This document shows positions 36,151 to 45,583 of a DNA stretch of 64,000 bases, in pieces. Both the position numbers and the translations under genes were made by a program. The stretch's first letter is position 1. Every line of letters begins with the position of its first letter. The stretch covers positions 1 through 64,000 of the forward strand of contig NZ_LTAX01000012.1 in assembly GCF_001639745.1 (NCBI RefSeq). The letters are read 5' to 3'. The stretch is from Marinomonas gallaica. GTDB taxonomy: Bacteria > Pseudomonadota > Gammaproteobacteria > Pseudomonadales > Marinomonadaceae. The notes beneath the pieces were generated by a model. That model did no database searches. It saw only the letters and a list, made by a program, of their open reading frames with translations, and had not been told where the DNA came from.

Positions 36151-39100
36151 ATGGCAGCTGCACAAAAGATATTCAAAGTACGACGGCATTATAACAAGTG
36201 GGTCGCTGACCAAACCCTAGAAGACTACGCGCTGCGTTATACCGCTAAGCAAGGTCATTCCATGAGCATTGAGCGCGTCGGGCATACTGCGCTGGGTGCA
36301 GCTGCGTTTTTGGCATTGGAAGGCTTGGCGGCCGTGATCACACTCAGCTACGGCTTCACGAATGCGGTGGCGGCGATTTTAACGGTGCTGGCAGTGTTCT
36401 TTATCACGGGTTTCCCGATCGCTTATTATTCGGCTAAGCATGGCTTGGACATTGATTTGCTGACGCGCGGTGCCGGCTTTGGTTATCTTGGCTCAACGAT
36501 TACATCGCTTATTTATGCCACGTTCACTTTTATTTTCTTTGCGATAGAAGCGGCGATTTTGGCTTCGGCGCTGGAGGTGTTGCTTGGCATCCCTTTGCCG
36601 ATTGGCTACGCGCTGTCTGCGTTGTTTGTTATCCCCATCGTGACGCATGGAATCCGCGCGATCAGTCGCTTTCAAAATGGCACTCAATGGATTTGGCTGG
36701 TTTTGCAAGTCGCGGCCATTGGCGTGGTGGTGACGCAAGAGTATCAGAGCTTCTACGGTTGGTCCGAATTTGTGCCGAGCCACTTGTCCCAAAATACGGG
36801 CTTTGATTGGGTGCTGTTTGGAGCGGCAGCGTCGGTGTTGTTTGCCTTGATGGCGCAGATCGGCGAACAAGTGGACTATTTGCGGTTTTTCCCTACAAAA
36901 ACTAAACGCAATCGTCGACGTTGGTGGTTTTGGCTGATTCTTGCTGGCCCCGGTTGGGTGTTTATAGGAGCGGTGAAAATGCTGCTAGGATCGTTCCTTG
37001 CCTATTTAGCAATTTCCGATGGTGCTACAGCGCTGCAAGCGACAGACCCGACGTATCTTTATCAACGCATTTTCTTATTCTTAACCACATCTCCTACCAC
37101 GGCATTGATACTTGCGGCGGTATTTGTGTTTATTTGTCAGATGAAAATTAATCTGACAAATGCTTACGCAGGTTCGATTGCGTGGTCAAACTTCTTTTCC
37201 CGATTGACACATTCGCACCCAGGGCGAGTCGTATGGCTGGTCTTCAATGTCACTATTGCATTGCTGCTTATGGAGCTTGGGATTTACCAAGCGCTGGGGG
37301 CAATTTTAAGTGTATTCGCCATCAGTGCCGTGAGTTGGCTGTCGAGCTTATCCGCGGATTTGTTGATTAATAAACCGCTGGGCTTAAGCCCCGATTATGT
37401 CGAATTTAAACGGGCTCATTTGTACGACATTAACCCTGTCGGTACTGGGTCTATGTTGATTGCTACCAGCTTGGGCTTACTCAGTTATTTAGGTCTATTT
37501 GGTGAGGTGGCGAAAAGTTTGTCGCACTTTATTTCGATTGGGGCCTGTTTTGTATGTGTCCCCTTGCTTGCATGGCTCACGAAAGGGAAATACTACATCG
37601 CGCGCCAAAGCCCTGAGCTACTGCCGTTGATTGATTTAGCGAAGCAGGAGAACCCTAATCATGTCGTTACGTTAACTTGCGGTATCTGTGAAAACGAATT
37701 TGAAAGTGAAGATATGAGCTTTTGTTCAGCGTATCAGCAGCCTATTTGTTCGTTGTGTTGTTCGCTGGATGTAAGGTGTCTCGACAGCTGTAAACCACAA
37801 GCAAGCATTGCTCAACAGAGCGATTATTTTCTTAAACTGTTTTTGCCAAAGCGCTTGGTACGAGCGATCAGTTCACGCTTGGGTCGCTTTGCCTCGATGC
37901 TGGTGGTAATCAACGTTATCAATGCGGCATTAATGATGTTGATTTATCGACAGATGGCACCTGAAACAGTCAATGAGTCAACGTTGCTGCAGGAAGCAAT
38001 GTTTGCGCTGTTCTTTACCTTATTGATCGTGTCGGGTGTGTTGTCATGGTTATTTTTGTTGGCACATGAAAGCCGAGTCGTCGCTCAGAAAGAGTCGAAT
38101 CGTCAGACTCGTAAACTGACACGAGAAATCGAAGCCCACAAGGAGACGGACCTGGCATTACAGGGGGCAAAAGAGCAGGCAGAGCATGCAAATGAAGCGA
38201 AAAGTCGTTATCTTAGCGGTATTAGTCATGAATTACGTACCCCTTTACAGTCTATTATTGGCTACGCTCAGTTGTTATCAGAAAAAGAAAATACGCCCTC
38301 GGGCCATCAAAATGGCTTAGATATCATTCATCGAAGTGGCTTGTATTTGGCTGATTTGATTGAAGGTCTACTGGATATTTCTAAAATTGAAGCAGGGCGG
38401 TTTGATCTGTATCGCAATACGGTGGATTTGCCGAAACTGATTGATCAGCTCAATAGCATGTTCTCGATGCAAGCGCGTGCTAAAGGCATCTCGTTCAAGA
38501 CTAAAATACTGGCTCCGCTGCCCAACCACGTGGTAACCGATGAAAAACGCTTGCGGCAAATATTGATCAATTTACTGTCTAATGCGGTGAAATACACGCC
38601 AAAAGGCTCTGTTATGCTCGTTGTGAACTATCGAAATCAAGTGGCAGAGTTTGTTATCCGTGATACGGGTTTGGGTATTAAGGAAGAGCATCTTGAGCGG
38701 ATCTTTGATCCATTTGAACGAGTGCGTGATGTGACGACGGCTAACCTGCCGGGTACAGGATTAGGCTTGACGATCGTGAAGCTTCTCACTGAACTAATGG
38801 GTGGGGATCTGCAAGCTCAGTCTACGATAGGGCAAGGCAGTGAGTTTAAAGTGAGTTTAATGTTGCCTTGGATATCTCAAGGTGATGAGCTTACTCATAC
38901 ATCACGCAAAGTAGTGAGTTATCGTGGTTTTCAACGTACGGTGATGATTGTCGATGATGACCCTGTTGTGCGCGGATTATTTTCCGACATCTTGTCACCC
39001 ATAGGTTTTAATGTGATCGAAGCGGCTGACGCCCAAGCGTGTTTAGCTGAGCTGAATGCGTGCTCTCCTGATTTGTTCATTTTAGATGTTTCGATGCCCG

Positions 39101-39630
39101 GAATGGATGGGTTAACGCTCGCGAAAACACTACGTGAGCAAAATTACAGTGTACCTATAGTGATGCTATCGGCTGACGCCCAAGAAAGTCAGCGTCACCC
39201 CGATGAGCAAAGTGCTTTCAACCAATACATCGTGAAACCCGTGAAAAACAGTGCTCTATTTGATGCCATTCAACATTGGCTTGTGTTGGAATGGGTGTAT
39301 CAAGAGATAGACGGTGAAGTGCAACACTCGGCTTCGCCTGTTTCGGAGGTTTCGTTGCTAGATGATAGCGATGGAGGAACTGAGGGAGGGCACTTACCTA
39401 AGATTCCGGATCACGAAAGTATTCGAGAGTTAATGGCATTTGCGCAAATGGGCTATAAAAAAGGTGTACGTGGTGTACTTGACCAATTGAGCGACAGCGA
39501 TGTTTTAGCGCCGGAGCATCGAATGCAATTGGAAGCGCTATACCAAAGTTTCCAGTTCGATGGTATTGAACAATACCTGCAACAACACTCTTCTGAATCG
39601 AGTAGCGGACATGATGAATTCCACCAATAA
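36151..39630 (+). CDS. NCS1 permease-fused hybrid sensor histidine kinase
   Basis: 1159 residues. Residues about 1-480 form a twelve-helix NCS1-type (purine/cytosine permease-like) transporter domain. A Cys-rich segment at about 510-550 (TCGICENEF, CSLCC, CLDSC) may bind a metal. Two more membrane helices and a coiled coil lead to the HisKA domain with His693 (ISHELRTPL). The HATPase domain follows (DTGLGIKEEHLERIFDPFERV, GTGLGLTIVKLL), then a receiver with acidic residues 935-937, phospho-acceptor Asp979 and DVSMPGMDGL. About 100 residues of tail have no recognised domain. The overlapping response regulator gene makes a two-component pair. Being directly behind the urea/urease genes, it probably senses or transports urea or a nitrogenous nucleobase (inference). 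Confidence 0.88.
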   Translation: MAAAQKIFKVRRHYNKWVADQTLEDYALRYTAKQGHSMSIERVGHTALGAAAFLALEGLAAVITLSYGFTNAVAAILTVLAVFFITGFPIAYYSAKHGLDIDLLTRGAGFGYLGSTITSLIYATFTFIFFAIEAAILASALEVLLGIPLPIGYALSALFVIPIVTHGIRAISRFQNGTQWIWLVLQVAAIGVVVTQEYQSFYGWSEFVPSHLSQNTGFDWVLFGAAASVLFALMAQIGEQVDYLRFFPTKTKRNRRRWWFWLILAGPGWVFIGAVKMLLGSFLAYLAISDGATALQATDPTYLYQRIFLFLTTSPTTALILAAVFVFICQMKINLTNAYAGSIAWSNFFSRLTHSHPGRVVWLVFNVTIALLLMELGIYQALGAILSVFAISAVSWLSSLSADLLINKPLGLSPDYVEFKRAHLYDINPVGTGSMLIATSLGLLSYLGLFGEVAKSLSHFISIGACFVCVPLLAWLTKGKYYIARQSPELLPLIDLAKQENPNHVVTLTCGICENEFESEDMSFCSAYQQPICSLCCSLDVRCLDSCKPQASIAQQSDYFLKLFLPKRLVRAISSRLGRFASMLVVINVINAALMMLIYRQMAPETVNESTLLQEAMFALFFTLLIVSGVLSWLFLLAHESRVVAQKESNRQTRKLTREIEAHKETDLALQGAKEQAEHANEAKSRYLSGISHELRTPLQSIIGYAQLLSEKENTPSGHQNGLDIIHRSGLYLADLIEGLLDISKIEAGRFDLYRNTVDLPKLIDQLNSMFSMQARAKGISFKTKILAPLPNHVVTDEKRLRQILINLLSNAVKYTPKGSVMLVVNYRNQVAEFVIRDTGLGIKEEHLERIFDPFERVRDVTTANLPGTGLGLTIVKLLTELMGGDLQAQSTIGQGSEFKVSLMLPWISQGDELTHTSRKVVSYRGFQRTVMIVDDDPVVRGLFSDILSPIGFNVIEAADAQACLAELNACSPDLFILDVSMPGMDGLTLAKTLREQNYSVPIVMLSADAQESQRHPDEQSAFNQYIVKPVKNSALFDAIQHWLVLEWVYQEIDGEVQHSASPVSEVSLLDDSDGGTEGGHLPKIPDHESIRELMAFAQMGYKKGVRGVLDQLSDSDVLAPEHRMQLEALYQSFQFDGIEQYLQQHSSESSSGHDEFHQ

Positions 39631-40522
39631 ACGCGACATTGTGCTGGTTGTTGATGACTCACCGGATGCCCTGAGCTTAATCCATGACACCCTTGAAGCC
39701 GCTGATATGGATGTGCTGGTCGCCCTCGAAGGTCGGCAAGCGTTAACCATCGCGAAGCGTATGCGTCCTGACATCATTTTATTGGATGCGATCATGCCTC
39801 ACATGGATGGCTTTGAAGCGTGCCAGGCTTTGAAAAATGATCCTAGTCTTTCGAGTATCCCTGTCATCTTTATGACAGGTCTAAGTGAAACCGATGACAT
39901 AGTGCGCGGGCTAGAAGCAGGCGGTGTGGACTATTTGACCAAGCCGATTCAGCCAAATGAACTGATTGCCCGTATGCGCGTGCATTTATCGAATGCTCGG
40001 CTGAGCAACAATGCTCAATTTGCGCTGGATAGTATGGGTCAATATTTACTGACCTTCAGTGAGTTGGGAGGGGTGGCTTGGGCAACACCGCAAGCGTATG
40101 CTTTAATGGCGCGAGCGAGATTGACCCCTTTATGGCAGATTGAGCAGCTTGCACCGCAAGTTCGTGAATGGTTGAGGCATCGCCCTGAAGAAGGCAACCG
40201 CTTGATCTTAAAAGGGTTAGACTACCCTTTGGCGTTGAAGTTTATTGGTCACACGGAGCAGAAAGAAGCGTTGGTGAAGTTGGAAGATGGAAACTTGCCA
40301 ACAGGCCCAGAGCGGTTAAAGATGGAATTAGCATTGACTGAGCGCGAGTCCCATGTGCTCTACTGGATTGCCAATGGTAAAACTAACCGCGAAGTGGCAG
40401 AGATTCTAGAAATGAGTCCACGAACCGTGAATAAACACTTAGAGCAAATCTTTCCTAAACTTGGCGTTGAGAATCGTACCTCTGCAGCGGGGGTAGCGTT
40501 AAGGATCCAAGCGTCTGATTAA
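39611..40522 (+). CDS. LuxR/NarL-type response regulator, partner of the permease-kinase
   Basis: 303 residues from ATG 39611, overlapping the kinase gene by 20 bp. Receiver domain at residues 8-125 with Asp14-Asp15 region DDSPD, phospho-acceptor Asp59 (ILLDAIMPHMDG) and the TKPI lysine loop. A linker of about 100 residues leads to a C-terminal LuxR HTH (LTERESHVLYWIANGKTNREVAEIL, SPRTVNKHLEQIF). The overlap predicts co-translation with the kinase. Its targets are likely the urt-ure operon or related nitrogen genes (inference). Confidence 0.9.
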   Translation: MMNSTNKRDIVLVVDDSPDALSLIHDTLEAADMDVLVALEGRQALTIAKRMRPDIILLDAIMPHMDGFEACQALKNDPSLSSIPVIFMTGLSETDDIVRGLEAGGVDYLTKPIQPNELIARMRVHLSNARLSNNAQFALDSMGQYLLTFSELGGVAWATPQAYALMARARLTPLWQIEQLAPQVREWLRHRPEEGNRLILKGLDYPLALKFIGHTEQKEALVKLEDGNLPTGPERLKMELALTERESHVLYWIANGKTNREVAEILEMSPRTVNKHLEQIFPKLGVENRTSAAGVALRIQASD

Positions 40523-40617
40523 GTGTAATGGAATAACATATTGCACAGAGTCATTTGCAGTCTTAGGGCTTCCTCGGTACATTGAACTGTACTATTTAAC
40601 CTCAAAGGGATGTGATA

Positions 40618-41058
40618 ATGCAGATCGTCAATGTCGAGAAATTCAACGTATCTGGCGTACAAGTACGAACCAAAAATGCCGATGAAATGAACGCTGACAG
40701 TGCTAAAATTGGGGGGCTTTGGCAGAAATTTGGCTCGAGCATTGCACCCAGATTGACTTCAGATTCCATCGTTTACGGTGTTTATTGCCACTATGAATCG
40801 GATGCCAACGGTGAATTCGATGTGTACGCAGGCAGTAATGTCGTGACCGACCTTGATGGCCTAGAAAGCGTGACTGTCCATGCAGGTGAATACATGGTGT
40901 TTTCGCAAAAGGGCGACATGCCACAGTCGGTGATTAATGCGTGGGTAGAAATTTGGCAGTATTTTTCAGAGCTACCAGAGCGTGAACGCGCGTACACCAC
41001 TGACTTTGAATGCTACAAAGGTGATGACGAGGTTGAGGTGTATATCGCCCTTAAGTAG
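40618..41058 (+). CDS. GyrI-like effector-binding domain protein
   Basis: 146 residues from ATG 40618 behind AAAGGGA. A stand-alone GyrI/AraC-effector-binding domain (two SHS2 modules): VSGVQVRTKNADEM, IYGVY-type strand, then YMVFSQKGDMPQSVINAWVEIWQYF. Such proteins bind small molecules or act like the gyrase inhibitor SbmC. No DNA-binding part. Lone gene between the response regulator and a convergent cyclase. Confidence 0.78.
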   Translation: MQIVNVEKFNVSGVQVRTKNADEMNADSAKIGGLWQKFGSSIAPRLTSDSIVYGVYCHYESDANGEFDVYAGSNVVTDLDGLESVTVHAGEYMVFSQKGDMPQSVINAWVEIWQYFSELPERERAYTTDFECYKGDDEVEVYIALK

Positions 41059-41095
41059 AACACGCGTCAGTAATGCTTTTTTACCATGGTCCGCG

Positions 41096-42844
41096 TTATC
41101 GTTCGATTCGATTTCGACCATTATTTTTAGCGCAGTATAGCTTGCTGTCTGCCTGTTGAATCAGTTCAAAGGTGGTGGCATTGGTGCCTGAACTGATACC
41201 ACCGCTGATGCTCACTGAGAAGTCTTGTCCAGGCAGGCGTATTTGCTCGACGCATGTTTTAATCTGCATGGCGATTTCAAACGCTTGTTCTGCGTTGTAA
41301 TTGGGTAACAAAACCATCATCTCTTCACCACCAAAGCGCCCCACATAACCCTTCGTGCTGACTTCTGTTGCGATGCACTGAGCGATTTTCATCAGTACTT
41401 GATCGCCAAATGGGTGACCATAGGTATCGTTGATGCGCTTGAAATGGTCGATGTCTAACATAATAAGCGAGAAGTTTGAGTCGTCCTTTTTGGCTTGTTG
41501 CAATAGCGAGTCAAATAACACGTTAATATAGCGTCGATTAAATAAGCCAGTTAATTCATCTTTATGCAGCAGAGTGTTAATTCTCTGAGTGGTATTGTTT
41601 GAGGCTTTTGCAAGTTCTTCAAACTCTTGATAGATGACTTTGTCTTCATCTATCAAGGATAACTGAGCTGAGCTGGTTTCCAGATTGCGGGTAAATAGTC
41701 TAATACTGGCATTCATTTTTTTGGACACATAGCGGGCTGCTATGACACTTAAAATGAAAATCCCTGCGGCGAGCAGGAGAGCCTTTTGTATGCCGCTAAT
41801 GAGTTGATAATAAAGCTCATTTTGATGTCGGCTAATGGCATTGTTAAGGTCTTCCATGTTTGCACCAGAGCCAATTGCCCACCCCCAGCTTGGTATGGCT
41901 GCGATATAAGTGAGTTTGTTGCTAGTGTTACCATTGCTGAAGTTTGGCCAAAGATGTGTCAGAAATCCGTGATGGGGGGCGGTGCTGGCGATTTCTATTT
42001 GGCGATCAATATATTGAACCTTTGGCGACATAGTCATCTCATAGTGGTTCTGTCCAATGAGCTCAGGAAAGCGACCATTTGCTAGCTCATTTCCTTCAAA
42101 GTCATGAATAAACACGTACTGCTTGCCGTCGTCACCGTAGCTTAGTTGATTGATGTAGGATTTGATCTCTTCTTGTACTTCGCGGGTTGTGATATCTAGA
42201 TATTCTCCGGTGCCAAAATACCAATCGTAAGGCGCGAATTTATGCACATAGGTGATTTTTTTATGATCTTTTTGGGTGTCTTCCCCCGGTAGCGTCCAAT
42301 AGCCTTCAATAAAGCCTTTGCCATGTTTGTTGACCAGTTGGATTTCTTGTTGGAGAGAGTAATTACCGCGCTCATCTTGTAGATAGAATAGATTGCTGCC
42401 CTCTGTGCTGGGGGCTACAGGATATAAAATGACGTCACCTTGTAGGGTGTCAATAAAGTAGTAACCACGTCCATCGTTAAAACGCATGCCGCGCACTGCT
42501 TCAGTGATGAGCTTTTTAATGTCTGAATCTGGCAGTTTGTCGCGGTTGCTTTCATACAGATATGTCATCAATTCGTTTAGTTCAAGTACACGGCTTTGAA
42601 TGTTTTTTTGAAGACGAGCTTCAGTGGTTGCTTTACGGTAGTTGATTAAGCTGACGATGGTATCAACACGGTTTTTCAGTTCGTCTTTTACTTCGTTGGT
42701 ATAATTTTCTTGGATGCGTTGAGCTTCGCGTTGATAGGTTTGGTAGATATTTCCAATCCATAAAAACGAAGTAATAGAGAGCGTAATCGTGCCGATGAGC
42801 ACAATACTAAAGAAAACATAATATGAAAGGCGCTTCTTCTGCAT
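41096..42844 (-). CDS. Membrane diguanylate cyclase with Cache sensor domain
   Basis: 582 residues from ATG 42844 (MQKKRLSYY). Two membrane helices (about residues 8-30 and 345-370) bracket a periplasmic double-Cache region with the GYYFIDTLQGDVILYP and PYDWYFGTGEYLDI hallmarks. A linker leads to a C-terminal GGDEF domain with active site RFGGEEMMVLLP and substrate-binding LDIDHFKRINDTYGHPFGD. It should make cyclic di-GMP in response to an extracellular small molecule. No EAL domain. Confidence 0.9.
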   Translation of the reverse strand: MQKKRLSYYVFFSIVLIGTITLSITSFLWIGNIYQTYQREAQRIQENYTNEVKDELKNRVDTIVSLINYRKATTEARLQKNIQSRVLELNELMTYLYESNRDKLPDSDIKKLITEAVRGMRFNDGRGYYFIDTLQGDVILYPVAPSTEGSNLFYLQDERGNYSLQQEIQLVNKHGKGFIEGYWTLPGEDTQKDHKKITYVHKFAPYDWYFGTGEYLDITTREVQEEIKSYINQLSYGDDGKQYVFIHDFEGNELANGRFPELIGQNHYEMTMSPKVQYIDRQIEIASTAPHHGFLTHLWPNFSNGNTSNKLTYIAAIPSWGWAIGSGANMEDLNNAISRHQNELYYQLISGIQKALLLAAGIFILSVIAARYVSKKMNASIRLFTRNLETSSAQLSLIDEDKVIYQEFEELAKASNNTTQRINTLLHKDELTGLFNRRYINVLFDSLLQQAKKDDSNFSLIMLDIDHFKRINDTYGHPFGDQVLMKIAQCIATEVSTKGYVGRFGGEEMMVLLPNYNAEQAFEIAMQIKTCVEQIRLPGQDFSVSISGGISSGTNATTFELIQQADSKLYCAKNNGRNRIER

Positions 42845-42924
42845 GGTTTTTACAATCCCTGTTAAACACACTAGTTTGAACGCTGTTATCGAACCAGAGT
42901 AAGTCGGTTGTAGAGTGCATCGGA

Positions 42925-43788
42925 TTATGTAGGGCGATTTAACGCCGTTAAAGGCTGCTCGATGAGCTCTGTTATAAAATCGGCTACACTGCGTACCCGC
43001 TTACTATGACGTAAATCGTTGTGCAGCACCAGGTAGATGGGTTGGCAGAGTTCCGGCAGAGTTTTCACACAGCGAACCGCTTCATCTGTGGTAACGAGGT
43101 CTGGTAGTACGGCGATGCCTAAGCCCGCTTTACAGGCGGCTAGCTGTGTTGCGACAGAGGTGGTGGTCAATGCCGAGGTTTTGCCGTCAAGCACTTGGTT
43201 TAGCCACACTGCAGCGGGTAAATCTTGATAGTGACTATCCCAGCCAATGGCGGTTTCTGGTGTGAGCTCGATGGTTGGACCTTCAAGTGCTTGATAAAGC
43301 CCATAGCTCAATGTTCCCACTCGACGAAACGACACATGACCTTGTGTGGGCTTGGTCATGCGCAGGGCAATATCCGCGTCATGCCGATGTAAATTCGCGA
43401 TACGGATATCGGTTACAATTTCAATGCTCAATTCTGGATGCTGTTGCTTTAACTGATTAAGGTTTGGCAATATCAGCTTAGTCGCGAGATTTTCTGCCGT
43501 GGCCAGACGCACCGTACCAGAGATCGCCGTATCCAGTGCTTGCTTAGAAAAACCAAGCATGGACGCTTCCATCTGCTCGGCATGGGCAACCAAAGTTAAG
43601 CCTTCTTCCGTCAGTTCATAGCCGGTTTGCGAGCGTATGAAAAGCGCGACGCCAAGGGCTCTTTCAAAGCGCTCAATACGACGCGAGAGTGTGGCGATGC
43701 CAATGCCGAGTTGTTGCGCGGCGGCGGTTAACGTGCCTGTTCGAGCAAGTGCTAAGAATACTCGAGAATCGTCCCAGTTTAATGTCAT
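42925..43788 (-). CDS. LysR-type transcriptional regulator
   Basis: 287 residues from ATG 43788, where GGAAA is correctly spaced; an ATG two codons earlier abuts that site. Starts with the common TLNWDDSRVFLALARTGTLTAAAQQLGI HTH region, followed by an effector domain. It is divergent from the CMD-ABM fusion gene (107-bp gap), which it probably controls. Confidence 0.82.
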   Translation of the reverse strand: MTLNWDDSRVFLALARTGTLTAAAQQLGIGIATLSRRIERFERALGVALFIRSQTGYELTEEGLTLVAHAEQMEASMLGFSKQALDTAISGTVRLATAENLATKLILPNLNQLKQQHPELSIEIVTDIRIANLHRHDADIALRMTKPTQGHVSFRRVGTLSYGLYQALEGPTIELTPETAIGWDSHYQDLPAAVWLNQVLDGKTSALTTTSVATQLAACKAGLGIAVLPDLVTTDEAVRCVKTLPELCQPIYLVLHNDLRHSKRVRSVADFITELIEQPLTALNRPT

Positions 43789-43894
43789 GCCCATTTTCCA
43801 GTATTGAAAAGTCGTCTTGTTTTATTGGTTAAATATTCTGTTTTTGAGAAATGTCATGCTACGCCTACAAACTGCAAAGAAACAGAGGTGGGCT

Positions 43895-44605
43895 ATGAAT
43901 TCTGAACGATACAAACTGGGCTGGCAGAAGTTAGCGCAAATTGATGGCGAGCAAGGTGAGAAAGTGATTCAAGCGATGGAAAATATTGCTCCGGACTTTG
44001 CGCGCCTGCTGATCGAATTTCCCTTTGGGGATATTTATAGCCGAGAGGCGCTGGATCTTAAATCGAGAGAAATCGCCACGATCGCGGCCTTAGCGGCGAT
44101 GGGCAACGCCGCGCCACAGTTAAGAGTTCATATCCATGGTGCTCTGAATGTCGGGTGTTCGCCCCAAGAGGTCATCGAAGTGATGATGCAAATGGCGGTC
44201 TATGCGGGGTTTCCTGCAGCGCTCAATGGCTTGTTTGCCGTTCAAGATGTCTTGCAAGAGCGCGGCTTAAGTCCAGACTCGGCACCGTTGCCTAGCAAGC
44301 AGTCGTTATCGACTCTAGCTGGCGGCTACTTCGCCACGGCTGAGCTTGAAATAACCGATGCTAGTCGAATCGAAGAAACCAAAGCCGCTCTTAAGCAGCT
44401 ATGTGAGCAAACACGTACGGAACCCGGCTGTCGCTTATTTGAGCTACATGAGAACCCAGATGAGCCGACTCAGCTTTTATTATGGGAATGCTTTGCCACC
44501 GAAGTAGACTTCCATAAACATCATGCGATGGACTATACCAAGGCCTACCTAGAACAAGGATTGACCCAAGTAAAACACTTGTATCATAGCGACTTAGTGC
44601 GATAA
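43895..44605 (+). CDS. Carboxymuconolactone decarboxylase-like / antibiotic-biosynthesis-monooxygenase fusion
   Basis: 236 residues from ATG 43895 behind GAGGTGGG. The N-terminal ~130 residues form a CMD/AhpD-like domain (REIATIAALAAMGNAAPQLRVHIHGALNVGCSPQEVIEVMMQMAVYAGFP), with the helix that carries the CxxC in AhpD here having a single Cys. The C-terminal ~95 residues form an ABM ferredoxin-like domain (CRLFELHENPDEPTQLLLWE, HHAMDYTK). Probably acts on a quinone, lactone or electrophile. The LysR gene is divergent from it. The two domains are more often separate genes. Confidence 0.82.
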   Translation: MNSERYKLGWQKLAQIDGEQGEKVIQAMENIAPDFARLLIEFPFGDIYSREALDLKSREIATIAALAAMGNAAPQLRVHIHGALNVGCSPQEVIEVMMQMAVYAGFPAALNGLFAVQDVLQERGLSPDSAPLPSKQSLSTLAGGYFATAELEITDASRIEETKAALKQLCEQTRTEPGCRLFELHENPDEPTQLLLWECFATEVDFHKHHAMDYTKAYLEQGLTQVKHLYHSDLVR

Positions 44606-44684
44606 GTGCGCAGATGTTCGACTCCTGACAGAAACTGACAGCGTAATGTTTTATGCTATACCCAACTGTTAAGGAGTCGATGTT

Positions 44685-45245
44685 ATGTCAATGCAGCAAA
44701 CAAACTCGGATAGGGAAAATGACGCTGCCTCAACGTCACTTTGCTGGGTCGCGGTAGCCAGCGCCGATCATGTGGCACGCGGGTTAAACGGCGAATTTAT
44801 GCAAGTTTGTCATGGTAAACAGGGTCCTCTAAAGCGAGTAAAGCCCGATGATTTGGTGGTGTATTACTCGCCGACGTTTACCTATCAGAAAAAAGACACC
44901 TGCCAATCATTTACCGCACTTGGGCGTGTGATCAGCTCTGAACCTTATCAAGTGGTTATGTCAGATGATTTTATGCCTTACCGCTACGACGTGGCATGGC
45001 TTAGGCAGCAATACTGCCCCATACGCCCACTGCTGCAAACCTTAAGCTTTACCCGTGATAACCCACGCTGGGGTTATCAGTTTCGCTAAGGGCTGTTTGA
45101 AATCCCCTTCGAGGATATGCAAGTCATCGCACATCAGATGGGCGTGGAGTTCTCAGAGGATCTATTGGAAGACTTGGAATTGGCTGCCATTGTCAAAGAG
45201 CGTGAAAACGAGCCATCGGTCAAAGTTGATATTGATGATTTGTAG
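44685..45245 (+). pseudogene. EVE-domain protein interrupted by an in-frame TAA
   Basis: Starts behind AAGGAG and runs 134 codons as a UPF0310/EVE-domain protein ([33 protein letters not shown]). The frame then hits TAA at 45087-45089 inside the usual WGYQFRxGLFEI segment and continues in the same frame for 51 more codons (GLFEIPFEDMQVIAHQMG) to TAG at 45243. Family members read straight through this point, so the gene is broken by one nonsense change, or makes a shortened protein. EVE proteins bind modified bases (methylated DNA or RNA) and often sit near defence or toxin-antitoxin genes, as here. Confidence 0.8.
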
Positions 45246-45279
45246 GAGCTCGGTTCCCGAGCGAAGGTGTTGGTTCTAC
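45242..45279. repeat. REP-like element
   Basis: GTAGGAGC head, a GCTCGG-TTC-CCGAGC hairpin and a GGTTCTAC end. The GTAG head plus GC-rich hairpin is the form of REP elements mobilised by RAYT transposases. It covers the stop codon of the EVE frame and lies about 10 bp from the toxin stub behind the antitoxin gene. Confidence 0.55.
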
Positions 45280-45298
45280 CCAAAAACTCTGTAAGTCA

Positions 45299-45499
45299 TT
45301 ACTCTTCCATAAGTTGCTTTTTAAGTAAGTGCCATTCTGTGCCGACTTTCTGATCATTTTCAAATGCAGCGGAGCGTGCGTCTAGGATGACTTTGTGTTC
45401 ATCATTGATAGGCGCTGACGATTGCTCTTGGTAAGCACTTTCCCAAAGCTCTTCGGCAAGGCGAACTTTTTCTTCTGTGGAAAGGTGATTGATATTCAT
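45299..45499 (-). CDS. Orphan addiction-module antitoxin (TIGR02574/PF09720 type)
   Basis: 66 residues. The N-terminal LSTEEKVRLAEELWES and the spacing of acidic and tryptophan residues match the small unstable antitoxins paired with RelE/ParE toxins. The TAA stop overlaps an ATG that would begin the toxin, but that frame closes after seven codons (MTYRVFG) where REP-like sequence begins. The antitoxin is therefore without its toxin. Confidence 0.75.
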   Translation of the reverse strand: MNINHLSTEEKVRLAEELWESAYQEQSSAPINDEHKVILDARSAAFENDQKVGTEWHLLKKQLMEE

Positions 45500-45583
45500 A
45501 ACGATAAACCCAGTCAGTGTTCTTTGGTAAGCTGCTAAGCCAAACTATGGATACTGTAAAAATTTTACACGAAGTCTCGATGT

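Noticed and set aside
45299-45499. Complete toxin-antitoxin pair
   Set aside because: Only the antitoxin is intact; the expected toxin frame stops after seven codons.
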